From Pseudomonadota bacterium (GTDB lineage: Bacteria; Myxococcota_A; UBA796; GCA-2862545): a stretch of 42,390 nucleotides of DNA. Position 1 is the stretch's first letter. The number at the start of each line of letters is the position of its first letter. Below, piece after piece: positions 6,924-15,134 of the stretch. The notes under the pieces are model-generated. The model had not been told where the DNA came from and did no database searches. It was given only the letters and a program-made list of their open reading frames with translations. The DNA is taken from positions 1-42,390 of the forward strand of contig PKDJ01000097.1 in assembly GCA_002862545.1 (NCBI GenBank). Direction: 5' to 3'. A program made the translations under genes and the position numbers.

Positions 6924-9653
6924 GTGACCCTCATCTGGCTCGCCGCCGCTCTCGCAGTCGCCCAAGATGGGGCTGTGGACACCGCAGCCTCGGACGCCCC
7001 TACGCCTCCGACCCTTCGAATCATCGCCACCGGAGCAACGGGCGGTGTCGGCAGCGGCCGATACGACCTCGACATCCCGGAATCGGTCCGGGCAGCGCTC
7101 GCCTCGCGAGACGCCGAGATTCGGTCCGTCGTCGCGCACCACGGCGTACTGTCCCGCGACGATGCTGCCCTGATCGCGGCTGATCGGCGGGCCGACACAG
7201 TCGCTGCCTTCCTCCAAGCGGACTCTCTCAGCTGCGGCGATGCACGCCCCGCAGAGGTTCAGATCGAGCGCGACGAGATCGCCCTCGTCGACGAGGCGTC
7301 GGCTCCGGGACTCGCAGGCGCCCTCGAGGCGACGCCCGCGCTCGCACGAAAGTGCACGGTAGACGGCTCGGATGCCTGGCTCATCCACGGAGTGGACACA
7401 GCGGTCCCCACCGACCTGGCCGGCTTCGAGTTCCGCCTCGGCCTGACCGTAGAGGTCTCGGCCGGTGAGACCACTGAGCGGTTCGAGATCCTCGGTCGCC
7501 CAGACCGTGAGGCCACGCGCCGAATCGGCGCCGTGCGTCGGATCCTCACCGACGATCCGGGCGCGCTCTTCGTCGATGCCGGCTCCTTCGTCGATGGGCC
7601 CTCGTCCGTCAGCGACGGCAAGCTCAGTCTCCACCGGCCAACCGGCTACAGCGTGCTCCGCGACCTCGAGCCTGCGGCGCTCGCCCCGGGGCGCACCGAG
7701 CTCGCCGGGGGGGCCGTCGCGTTCGCTGCGGAGGCCAGCGGACTGCCCTACACCGCGGCCAACTGGGAGGCGGCGGAGGGCGTTCCCGACCTACCGGCCT
7801 CGATCCGCGTCAGCCGACCGGGCGCCGACATCGCCTTCGTCGGGTTCATCGACCCCGAGTGGCTGCGCTGGGTGCCCGCTGACGAGGGAGTGGTCATCTC
7901 AGACCCCGTCGCGGCGGTCCAGGCCGAGGTCGACCGCCTGCTCGCCACGGAGCGCCCCGAGGCCATCGCAGTCATCGGCGAGGCCTCGGCCGAGCTCCTG
8001 CGGCGCCTGCAGCGCGGCCTCACCGATGTCGATGTGATCATCGGTGACTCTGGCCCTCCCATCGACGGCGTCCACAGCCTCGAGTGGGAGGTCCGCGAGC
8101 CCTGGGCACCCGAGCCCCCACCCGCAGCCACGCTGCCCCTCGACGGCGTGATCGACGCCACCCTGATGCTCGGCTCCGAGCGGGTCGAGGCCATCCGCGC
8201 GGAGCCGATCCGGATCACCACGGCGCTCACGCCCGACCTGGCGGTCTTGGAGAAGGTGAACGCGGTGCGCGCCGAGACCTATCCTCGACTCGACGTGCCG
8301 CTGCTGCCTGCCCCCGATGACCCCACGACCGCTCTGTCGCACGACACCTGGACCAAGCTCGTCTGCGAGTCCGTGCTCGAGACCACTGACGCCGACCTCG
8401 CTCTGCTGCCCGAGCTTCCCGTCGTCCGCCCGACGCCCGGCCCGCTGACCGAGCTGCTGGTCGTCGATCGTCTCGCTCTCCTCGACGAGCTCGTGGTGCA
8501 CGAGATTCCTGGCGATCGATTCGGCAAGCTGCTGGACAAGGCCTTCGAGAACGTGCCGACCCACTGTGGCGCACCTCTCGGAGAGCGCTTCCCGAAGGCC
8601 AAGGGGCGCTCGCTGGAGGCCGAGCGCTCCTACAACGTGGTCACGACCGACCGCACCCTCGCCGACGGCACCCTCCGGGGCCTCCTCGACGAGGCCCACT
8701 CCCCCTGGGTGCTCGATGCCCGACGCGCGCAGCGGCCCGTCCTGACCGAGGACGGCTCGCCCCTCACCCTCCGTGCAGCGACCCTGGACGTGCTCCGAGA
8801 CATCCGAGACCGCGGGGAAAATCCGATCGCCGAGCTGTCGGCTCGAACCCACACGGACTTCCCGCCGATGTGGACACTTCGCTCACGCATCCTCTCCTTC
8901 TCTCTCGAACGATTTCAGGGCGCCGGCGACACTCGCTATGCCTCATTCCCCGAGACCCTCGCGACGAGCCCCTCGAGCACGACCCTCAACACGACGGCCG
9001 ATCTGGCGCTCGAGCACAGCAGTCGCTCTCTGCTGTGGGATCTGCGCTGGGTGAGCATGTACAGCCAGCTCACGACATCGGACGACCAGCAGGAGCCCGC
9101 AGACGACCTGCGCCTCTCCACGTCAGGCTCGCTCCCGGGCGCATCCTTCCCGGTCGGCAGTCTCGCCTTCATGCCCTACACCGAGCTGCTCTTCGACAGC
9201 GAGTTCACGGCCGTCGAGAACGAAGACGGTACCCTCAATCCCCTGCAGCGCGACGCCTCCCTGACGCTCGGTCTCAGCACCAAGCGGGCGGCCGTGCTGC
9301 GCGCCTTCCGGGTCGGTGGCTTCGGACTTCGCGACCTCACGGTGCCTGAGAAGCCCACCGAGTTCGGAGCCAGAACCAACGCCGAGATCCGTCTCACTCT
9401 AGGCTCGGGAATGTACTGGACCACGTGGCTCGATGCCTTCGTCTGGGCCGACACGCCGACCGCCGATGCCAGCGATCTGCGCTTCAAGGCGCTGGTCGAC
9501 ACCCGTGTCCAGCTCGCGCTGGCCCGCTGGCTGAACACCGCCGTCTATGCCCAGTCCTTCAGCTTCGCGGGCCGGCTCCCCGAGACCTCGAAGGTCGGCC
9601 ACGCCCTGACGGTCGGGGCTGCTCTGGACGTCGTGGGAGCGTTCCGGCTCTAG
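6924..9653 (+). CDS. Exported pseudo-5'-nucleotidase fused to an outer-membrane beta-barrel-like domain
   Basis: The frame is open from 6039, but GTG 6924 with GGAG at 6915-6918 gives a clean signal peptide (VTLIWLAAALAVAQ) and a 909-residue product. Residues about 35-400 follow the UshA/5'-nucleotidase metallophosphoesterase order: an N-terminal strand, LFVDAGSFVDG, a GNHE-equivalent (PGRTELAGG), a YTAANWE block, and DVIIGDSG. About 400-540 match the family's C-terminal domain order. The metal-ligand Asp, Asn and His residues are replaced at each motif (SF for GD/F, GRTE for GNHE, GDSG for GGHSH), so it is probably inactive. The last 250 residues alternate polar and hydrophobic residues, as in a barrel, and end GAFRL. 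The role is unknown; a surface-binding protein is inferred. Confidence 0.7.
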   Translation: MTLIWLAAALAVAQDGAVDTAASDAPTPPTLRIIATGATGGVGSGRYDLDIPESVRAALASRDAEIRSVVAHHGVLSRDDAALIAADRRADTVAAFLQADSLSCGDARPAEVQIERDEIALVDEASAPGLAGALEATPALARKCTVDGSDAWLIHGVDTAVPTDLAGFEFRLGLTVEVSAGETTERFEILGRPDREATRRIGAVRRILTDDPGALFVDAGSFVDGPSSVSDGKLSLHRPTGYSVLRDLEPAALAPGRTELAGGAVAFAAEASGLPYTAANWEAAEGVPDLPASIRVSRPGADIAFVGFIDPEWLRWVPADEGVVISDPVAAVQAEVDRLLATERPEAIAVIGEASAELLRRLQRGLTDVDVIIGDSGPPIDGVHSLEWEVREPWAPEPPPAATLPLDGVIDATLMLGSERVEAIRAEPIRITTALTPDLAVLEKVNAVRAETYPRLDVPLLPAPDDPTTALSHDTWTKLVCESVLETTDADLALLPELPVVRPTPGPLTELLVVDRLALLDELVVHEIPGDRFGKLLDKAFENVPTHCGAPLGERFPKAKGRSLEAERSYNVVTTDRTLADGTLRGLLDEAHSPWVLDARRAQRPVLTEDGSPLTLRAATLDVLRDIRDRGENPIAELSARTHTDFPPMWTLRSRILSFSLERFQGAGDTRYASFPETLATSPSSTTLNTTADLALEHSSRSLLWDLRWVSMYSQLTTSDDQQEPADDLRLSTSGSLPGASFPVGSLAFMPYTELLFDSEFTAVENEDGTLNPLQRDASLTLGLSTKRAAVLRAFRVGGFGLRDLTVPEKPTEFGARTNAEIRLTLGSGMYWTTWLDAFVWADTPTADASDLRFKALVDTRVQLALARWLNTAVYAQSFSFAGRLPETSKVGHALTVGAALDVVGAFRL

Positions 9654-9665
9654 CCAGAGAGGAGA

Positions 9666-10544
9666 CTACTCAGTGGTCCGCGCGATCCGAAAGCCGAGCA
9701 CGTCCCCCCTGGATGTGGGCCCCCCGCGCGATCGAGCGGCCACCCGCACCATGTCTCCCCAGGTGTTCCAGGCCCCCCCCTTGCCGACACGTAGGTCGCC
9801 CTCATCCGCACCGAGAGGGTCTACGACCGTGGAGGAGGTCCACACGCCGTAGCGGTCCCAGACCCACTCCCAGACGTTGCCGCTCATGTCGTACAGCCCG
9901 AGCGGGTTGGGGCGCTTGCGGCCCACAGGCTGGGGCGCCTCGCCCGCGTTGTCCGCGAACCAGGCCACGGCCTCGGGCTCGTCTCCCCCCGCGAAGCGAA
10001 GGTCTCGACCGCCGTGTGCCGCAAACTCCCACTCCGCCTCGGTGGGAAGCCGGTAGCCCGTGGCCGTCTGGCTCCAGTGCACCGCCTCGCCGTCGAGGGT
10101 GTAGACCGGCCGCAGCCCCTCACGGAGTGACAGCCGGTTGCAGAACCGTGCGGCGTCCAGCCAGCTCACGTCGGTGACCGGGCAGCCATCACAGGTCCTC
10201 GACGACGGATCGGCACCCATCACGTCGGCGTAGAGCGCACCGGTGACCTCCGTCGCACCGATAGAGAACGGGCGCGTCAGCTCCACGGCCCGCCGGATCT
10301 CGTCCTGCATCCGATCGGGGTCCGTCTCTCCCGCGCCTTGGAGGAAGGTGCCGGGGACGACACGCACGAGGCGATAGCCGTGGCGCTCGAGCACAGCACC
10401 CGGACTCTCGACGACCAGCGTGGCCACCTCGGCGGGCTCCGATGTGCGCCAGACGGCTACCCCAGCCGCCACAGCGACCAGCGCGACCGCCACCGCTGCT
10501 GCGACGAGACGCTCGACCGTCCCCTCGTCCATCCCACGCTCCAT
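9666..10544 (-). CDS. Membrane-anchored FGE-sulfatase (SUMF1) domain protein
   Basis: ATG 10544 is preferred over the longer frame because GGAGG lies six bases upstream. The 292-residue product has one transmembrane helix (about 12-30) and then the formylglycine-generating-enzyme fold. VPGTFLQGAGE opens the domain, TEVTGALYADVMG and CPVTDVSWLDAARFCNRL follow, then GYRLPTEAEWEFAAHGG, GLYDMSGNVWEW and a closing VLGFRIART. The redox cysteine pair that true FGE uses to oxidise sulfatase cysteine is not present in the RVAARSR region. I therefore call it a domain protein, perhaps scaffolding or binding, and not an FGE. It converges with the gene ending at 9653; the stops are 12 bases apart. Confidence 0.85.
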   Translation of the reverse strand: MERGMDEGTVERLVAAAVAVALVAVAAGVAVWRTSEPAEVATLVVESPGAVLERHGYRLVRVVPGTFLQGAGETDPDRMQDEIRRAVELTRPFSIGATEVTGALYADVMGADPSSRTCDGCPVTDVSWLDAARFCNRLSLREGLRPVYTLDGEAVHWSQTATGYRLPTEAEWEFAAHGGRDLRFAGGDEPEAVAWFADNAGEAPQPVGRKRPNPLGLYDMSGNVWEWVWDRYGVWTSSTVVDPLGADEGDLRVGKGGAWNTWGDMVRVAARSRGGPTSRGDVLGFRIARTTE

Positions 10545-10658
10545 GACCGGCCTCCGTGCCGGCGAAGGCGCTCTCCGAGTAGCATCCTCCCCCGCGCGCG
10601 GCCCGCTCCACCCAGAGCACGGATGGAACCACTGCGACGCCTTCGTGTCGAAGAGTCC

Positions 10659-11420
10659 ATGCTCATCACCCTCTCCGTCTTCAGCTGTGCCCTCGCCGAG
10701 CCTGCCCCGGCTCCGGCCCCAGCTCCCGCTCCGACCGCGACAGCTCCCGCCACAGTGCGTCACACCTTTCCGCCCCCCGCCGGAGCGCGCCGCGTCGAGG
10801 GCGACTCCTTCGCGACCTACCTCCGTGACCTCCGCGTGCTGCCCGAGGGCACTCCGGTGACGACCCACGCGGGCGACGTCGTGCGGCGCGATGCCCGAGT
10901 GCTCGATCTACCACTCGTGCCGGGAGATCTTCAGCAGTGTGCCGACACCGCCATTCGGCTGCGAGCCGAGTGGCTCCGCAGCACCGATCAGCCCGTCCTG
11001 TTCCATGCGACGTCCGGCGACCCGATGCCATGGGACCGCTACGCCCGTGGCGAGCGGGCACGCGACGCTGGGAACCGGCTCGAGTGGCGCCCGAGCGAGC
11101 CCTCGACCTGGGAGGGATACCTGCAGGCACTCTTCACCTGGGCGGGCACCGCGAGCCTCGCCGAGCGTGACACCGTGGCGGACGACCATCCTGACCCCGG
11201 AGATATTTTGGTGCAGCCGGGCTTTCCCGGCCACGCCGTCATCCTGCTCGACGTGGCCACCACAGATGAGGCCACCTGGGTACTCGTCGGACAGGGCTAC
11301 ATGCCAGCCCAGTCTCTCCACGTCGAGCCCGGGCCCAAGGACGGGTGGTTCGCGTGGGACGACCACCTCGAGCTGTCGACCTGGCCTCTGGACACGGCAC
11401 TGCTGCGCCGGTGGCGCTGA
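10659..11420 (+). CDS. Exported DUF4846 family protein
   Basis: The frame is open from 10338, but ATG 10659 starts a 253-residue protein with a signal peptide (MLITLSVFSCALA, likely cut after ALA) and an Ala/Pro spacer. The body shows the DUF4846 layout: SFATYLRDLRVLP, LDLPLVPGDLQQCADTAIRLRAEWL, then YLQALFTWAGTASL, GDILVQPGFPGHAVILLDVA and GQGYMPAQSLHV, ending with a Trp-rich strand. Function of the family is unknown; it is exported in Bacteroidota and Myxococcota. A weak GAAGAG precedes the start. It is divergent from the FGE-domain gene and converges with 11437-12870. Confidence 0.8.
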   Translation: MLITLSVFSCALAEPAPAPAPAPAPTATAPATVRHTFPPPAGARRVEGDSFATYLRDLRVLPEGTPVTTHAGDVVRRDARVLDLPLVPGDLQQCADTAIRLRAEWLRSTDQPVLFHATSGDPMPWDRYARGERARDAGNRLEWRPSEPSTWEGYLQALFTWAGTASLAERDTVADDHPDPGDILVQPGFPGHAVILLDVATTDEATWVLVGQGYMPAQSLHVEPGPKDGWFAWDDHLELSTWPLDTALLRRWR

Positions 11421-11442
11421 CCGGCTCGCGCTGCCGTCAGCG
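11415..11442. terminator. Hairpin containing both stop codons of a convergent pair
   Basis: CGCTGAC (11415-11421) pairs perfectly with GTCAGCG (11436-11442) around a 14-base loop. The plus-strand TGA (11418-11420) and the minus-strand stop (11437-11439) sit in opposite arms. The position suggests a shared 3' end structure. Confidence 0.4.
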
Positions 11443-12870
11443 AATGCGCGCACCGACGGCGATGCCCGCTCGATGGACCACCAGTCGCTGCCACTCCGAG
11501 CCGTCGTCGCGAGCGACTGTACCCGGCAGTCCTGCGGTGTAGGCGCCTCTCAGCTCCAGTGCGCCAAAAGACCAGCCCGCCTGTGCGCCCACGGCGGGGT
11601 GATGCGAGAACAACCAGCCAAAGGTCGCCTGAATCGGCGTGATCCCTGCGCTCGCCTGCAGCTGTGGGCGCAGTCGCGTCGCACCGTCGGCGGTCGGCAC
11701 GGTGTGATGCTCGCCCGTCGGCACGGCGAGATCGACCGCCGCGCCGAACCGCGCAAGGCCAACGTCGTAGTCCACACCGAGAGCCACGGAGGGCGTCAGG
11801 GCATTGACGGTCTTGCGCTCGGGCTTCGCCACCGCCGCGTTGTCCGTGTAGAAGTTGCCGCTCGAGAGCCAGCCGATGCCCACGGTACTCCAGCCCGAGA
11901 GCCCTCCCTCGTCGCCGCTGCCACCACCGCCGCCACTCACCTTCACGGCCTGCCGGGTCACGGCGTCGGGGGTCACGGCGAACACCTTCAGGCTCTTGCC
12001 ACTGCCCGAGGCAATCCACACCTCCCCACCGAGTGCATCGACTGCCTCACCCACGACCTCGGGCACCGCGACGCCCTCGTCGAGCGCGTCGAACCATGCT
12101 CGCCAGGTTTTTCGGTCTTCGGTCAGATCGACGGGAACCTGCTCGCCGGGCTCCACGCTCACCGTCCAGCGGGCAATGATCGTCCCCGAGCGCTCGACGT
12201 GGACGAAGTGCCGCCCGGGGGGAACCTTCACGTCACCTGCCGCACCCGGTGCTCGCCCGACTCCGTCGACCAGCAGCAGCGCGTCGTCGAGGCCGGTGAC
12301 GAGGAGGCTCGCCGGAAGCGCTGCGCTGACCGTCTCCTGGACGGAACCGTAGGCGACGCGCTGGGGCGCCTCGGCGATCTGGTAGGCCGTGACCTCTAGC
12401 TCCGGCGCGAGGGCGACGGCGTCTCGCCAGGGACGCTCGACATACAGGCCGTTGTGTTCGACCCGCCAGGGCTCTGCCTCGGCATCGCTCCCGAGAGCCT
12501 CCCCCCAGAACCGATTGGCCGCAAAGCCCTGATAGGCCAGAGCATCGAACACCAGATCCCGGTCGGCCTCGCTGCGCATGACGGTCAGCTCGGAGAGGGG
12601 GCCCTCGAGGTCGCGCAGGATCAAGAGCTCGCCGTCGAGCTTGGTCTCGTAGGCACGAACATCGGACAGGACCTGCGCCAGGCGAGCGTAGAGCTGCACG
12701 TCGTCGTCGCTGACCCGGGTGGCTGCCGACTTGAACGTCAAGCGCGAGAGGGGTGCGCCAGACGCTCCGGCAGCAGCCGCGACGGCACTGCGGTCGGTCG
12801 GGGAGGGTGTGGTGAGCCACACGACCTCAGCGGCACTCGCCACAGCGATCAGACAGGTGATCAGCGACAC
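11437..12870 (-). CDS. Exported protein with PEGA-like domain and C-terminal beta-barrel
   Basis: GTG 12870, with GGAGGG upstream, starts a 477-residue protein with signal peptide VSLITCLIAVASA. The first 200 residues have no family I recognise. Around 205-260 a VPPGRHFVHVERSG stretch resembles PEGA domains (surface or kinase-associated beta modules). A Gly/Ser spacer at about 320 leads to a C-terminal region of alternating strands (WSTVGIGWLSSGNFY, SVALGVDYDVGLARFGA, AGWSFGALELRGAYTAG) ending in VGARIR, consistent with an outer-membrane barrel. The start lies inside the end of the kinase gene (10-base overlap), so it is the last gene of a three-gene operon. I infer an outer-membrane partner of the kinase. 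Confidence 0.7.
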   Translation of the reverse strand: MSLITCLIAVASAAEVVWLTTPSPTDRSAVAAAAGASGAPLSRLTFKSAATRVSDDDVQLYARLAQVLSDVRAYETKLDGELLILRDLEGPLSELTVMRSEADRDLVFDALAYQGFAANRFWGEALGSDAEAEPWRVEHNGLYVERPWRDAVALAPELEVTAYQIAEAPQRVAYGSVQETVSAALPASLLVTGLDDALLLVDGVGRAPGAAGDVKVPPGRHFVHVERSGTIIARWTVSVEPGEQVPVDLTEDRKTWRAWFDALDEGVAVPEVVGEAVDALGGEVWIASGSGKSLKVFAVTPDAVTRQAVKVSGGGGGSGDEGGLSGWSTVGIGWLSSGNFYTDNAAVAKPERKTVNALTPSVALGVDYDVGLARFGAAVDLAVPTGEHHTVPTADGATRLRPQLQASAGITPIQATFGWLFSHHPAVGAQAGWSFGALELRGAYTAGLPGTVARDDGSEWQRLVVHRAGIAVGARIR

Positions 12871-14537
12871 GTGAGCGTCCCTCCATCCACGGTGCACACA
12901 ACCTCACGCGGGCGCTCCACCCGCACATCCGTCTGGTAGGCCTGGCCGACATACGTCGCCTCGACCCGGCACGCTCCCTCGGGGAAGTCACGCAGCCGAA
13001 GGCTCGCCGTTCCAGAGCCCAAGACCCCTCCGCAGTCGACGCTCAGCGCCGAGGCATTCTCCAGCACGAACAGGGCACGACTGACCCGAGGCGCGCTCGG
13101 GTCGACGACAGGTGCGGCAGCGGGCGCCGCCGCCGGCTCGGGAGCAGCTACCGGAGCGGGCGCCACCACCGGAGCGGGCGCCGCCGTCGGCGCGGGAGCC
13201 ACCGCCGGCGCGGGAGCCACTCGCGGCGCAGGTGCCACCTCTACCGGAGGACTCGGCGCGGGAGCCGCTGCGGGCACGGGTGCCGCTGGGGCGGCGACAG
13301 GGACCGGAGCCGCGGCAGGAACTGTTGGCGGAGGTGCACTCTCGGAGCGCAGCATCCAGAGCGCCGCTCCGATTCCAAAGGAGACCAGGAGCACGAAGCC
13401 CGCCAGACCCGCGACCGCACCAGCTCCGAGCATGGCGAACAGCGAAGTGTTGACGGCGGACGTGGACTCCGCTGGCCCGGTGGAGGAACCTCCGCCCGCG
13501 ACGGTGCCGGCCGGGAGCGCACCCGCGACGAGCTTGGAGCTACCGTCCGACACCAACATCGTGCCATCGACCGCCTCCGGCTCGCCTAGGGTGTCGAGGA
13601 TCACGGGCACGACGCTGCGCGAGAACCGCACCAGCGAGTCCCCCTCGAGGCGGCGAGAGAGGCTGTCGAAGACCTCCCAGGCCTCGCTCGCGGAGGGACG
13701 ACGCTCCGGCTCGGCAGCGAGTCCTCGCCGGCACAGCGACACCACCGCATCGACGACGTCTGCGGGCCCCGTCAGTCGCTCCCGCAGCGCAACGAGCGAC
13801 TCCTCGACGAAGGGGGTGTGCCGCTCCGCGAGCACGGGCGTGCGGCCGACCGGCTTGCTGTTGATCAGCTCCACCACCGTGGCGAAGGCCGCGTAGACAT
13901 CGCCAGCCGAGGTGTCTCCCTCGAGGAGGATGCGCTCGGGCGCCATGTAGCGCTCAGTGCCAATCCAGCCGGTGCCCTGGGTCATCGCCTCACGGCTGTC
14001 CATGTTCTCGACACGCGCGACGCCGAAGTCGAGCACCTTCACGTCGCCATCGGCCGTCAGTCGGACATTGCTCGGCTTGATGTCACGATGGACGACGGCG
14101 AGGGTGCCCCCCCGGCCGTCATCGGCCGAGTAGGCTGCATGGAGCGCGGAGCACATCGCGGCGCCCACCTCCAGTGCGGCAGGAGCCGGCACGAAGCTGC
14201 CCTGTGCCTCGAGCGCGCTCACCACCTGCTCGAGGTCGACACCCGGCACGTAGTCCATCACCACAGCCCAGCGGTCTCCCAGCTGCACGAGGTCGAGGAC
14301 CTTGACGATGCTGCGGTGGGACAAGCGACCGAGGATCCTGGCCTCGTCACGCATCCGGGTGGCCGCCTCGGGGTTCCGCGCCACGTCGGCATGCAACACC
14401 TTCAGCGCGACATCGCGGCGAAAGCCCGCACCGCTCTCTTGCTCAGCGAGGTACACCTCTCCGAAGGCTCCTGCACCAATGCGGGCCTTGAGGTGGAATC
14501 GGCGGCCGCCGGCCTCGCTGGAGACCGCAGTGGTCAC
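12861..14537 (-). CDS. Transmembrane Ser/Thr protein kinase with extracytoplasmic C-terminal domain
   Basis: The 558-residue protein has every Hanks-type motif: glycine loop GAGAFG (21-26), VALK with Lys46, helix-C Glu65, HRDIKPSN (150-157), DFG (170-172) and APE (199-201). It should be an active kinase in the cytoplasm. A helix at about 365-395 crosses the membrane. It is followed by a long Ala/Pro linker (about 400-475) and a C-terminal beta-rich domain with several cysteines (DCGGVL, GACRVEATYVG, CTVDGGTLTCR) that resembles PEGA-type modules. GTG 14537 overlaps the upstream lipoprotein's TGA as GTGA, so the two are coupled; the downstream barrel gene overlaps by ten bases. I infer an envelope-sensing kinase. 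Confidence 0.92.
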   Translation of the reverse strand: MTTAVSSEAGGRRFHLKARIGAGAFGEVYLAEQESGAGFRRDVALKVLHADVARNPEAATRMRDEARILGRLSHRSIVKVLDLVQLGDRWAVVMDYVPGVDLEQVVSALEAQGSFVPAPAALEVGAAMCSALHAAYSADDGRGGTLAVVHRDIKPSNVRLTADGDVKVLDFGVARVENMDSREAMTQGTGWIGTERYMAPERILLEGDTSAGDVYAAFATVVELINSKPVGRTPVLAERHTPFVEESLVALRERLTGPADVVDAVVSLCRRGLAAEPERRPSASEAWEVFDSLSRRLEGDSLVRFSRSVVPVILDTLGEPEAVDGTMLVSDGSSKLVAGALPAGTVAGGGSSTGPAESTSAVNTSLFAMLGAGAVAGLAGFVLLVSFGIGAALWMLRSESAPPPTVPAAAPVPVAAPAAPVPAAAPAPSPPVEVAPAPRVAPAPAVAPAPTAAPAPVVAPAPVAAPEPAAAPAAAPVVDPSAPRVSRALFVLENASALSVDCGGVLGSGTASLRLRDFPEGACRVEATYVGQAYQTDVRVERPREVVCTVDGGTLTCR

Positions 14538-14980
14538 GGGCAGGCACCCGCAGCGTCTGGCCCCACCTCGATCTCGATCTCGTCGAACACGTCGAAGAAG
14601 CCGTGCTCGTTCTCGTGCAGCTCGACCGTGATCGCGAGAGAGGAGCCCACACTCAGCCCGCTCTGCTCCAACAGGAAGGACTGATCGAACGTGGACTCGT
14701 AGGCGGGCGGTGCCCAGATGACGTGCACGTGCCCCTCACCCTCCACGTTGGTGCGGGCGCTGCCGTCGTCGTTGGTGAACGACACCAACGTGAAGCTGTC
14801 GACATCCCAGGCCACGAAGGTGCGCAGGACGCAGTCTTCGTCGAGGGGAACGACCTCATTCGCGAGCGGTAGAACCAGCTTGATGGCGGGCTCACCGTCG
14901 ACACCAGCGACCCCAAAGTCAACGGGCGGCGGGGGCTCGCAAGCCGCCAACAGTAGCGGCGCCAGCACAACACAACGCAT
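14534..14980 (-). CDS. Lipoprotein upstream of the kinase
   Basis: The 148-residue product begins [14 protein letters not shown], with lipobox LAAC and Cys14. The mature part carries [12 protein letters not shown] and VELHENEHG, a His-strand pattern like the small beta-sandwich modules of DUF4399-type proteins, in which the histidines may bind a metal; that match is weak. It is the first gene of the operon and its TGA overlaps the kinase GTG. A GGAGAG stands close before ATG 14980. Its position suggests it is a ligand or accessory subunit for the kinase's outside domain. Confidence 0.7.
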   Translation of the reverse strand: MRCVVLAPLLLAACEPPPPVDFGVAGVDGEPAIKLVLPLANEVVPLDEDCVLRTFVAWDVDSFTLVSFTNDDGSARTNVEGEGHVHVIWAPPAYESTFDQSFLLEQSGLSVGSSLAITVELHENEHGFFDVFDEIEIEVGPDAAGACP

Positions 14981-15000
14981 GCACTCTCCAGACGCGCCCG

Positions 15001-15035
15001 AATATAGCGGAGACGCTCGCAGCGCGCGCGCTGCG
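15001..15035. promoter_or_regulatory. Perfect 18-bp palindrome beside a -10-like element
   Basis: CGCAGCGCGCGCGCTGCG (15018-15035) equals its own reverse complement. Next to it aatata (15001-15006) reads TATATT on the minus strand, close to a -10 hexamer, 20 bases before the start of the kinase operon. The palindrome would cover the -35 area. The gap is divergent (14981-15134), so an operator affecting one or both sides is possible. Confidence 0.3.
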
Positions 15036-15134
15036 TTGGGCTACCCAGCTACGCTTCGGCGCACTCGAAGCTCTTGCGCCTCGAGCGACTGCCCGCGACA
15101 GACCGCGATAGGACCTTGCACCAAGGAGCGAAAC

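Noticed and set aside
9651..9668. Hairpin at the convergent junction of the pseudo-nucleotidase and FGE-domain genes
   Set aside because: Only short, bulged pairing is possible (CCAGAG with CTCAGTGG), so I do not call a terminator.
9666..10544. True formylglycine-generating enzyme
   Set aside because: The domain fits, but the redox cysteine pair is missing and no sulfatase gene lies nearby. The arylsulfotransferase-type proteins are not sulfatases and need no formylglycine.
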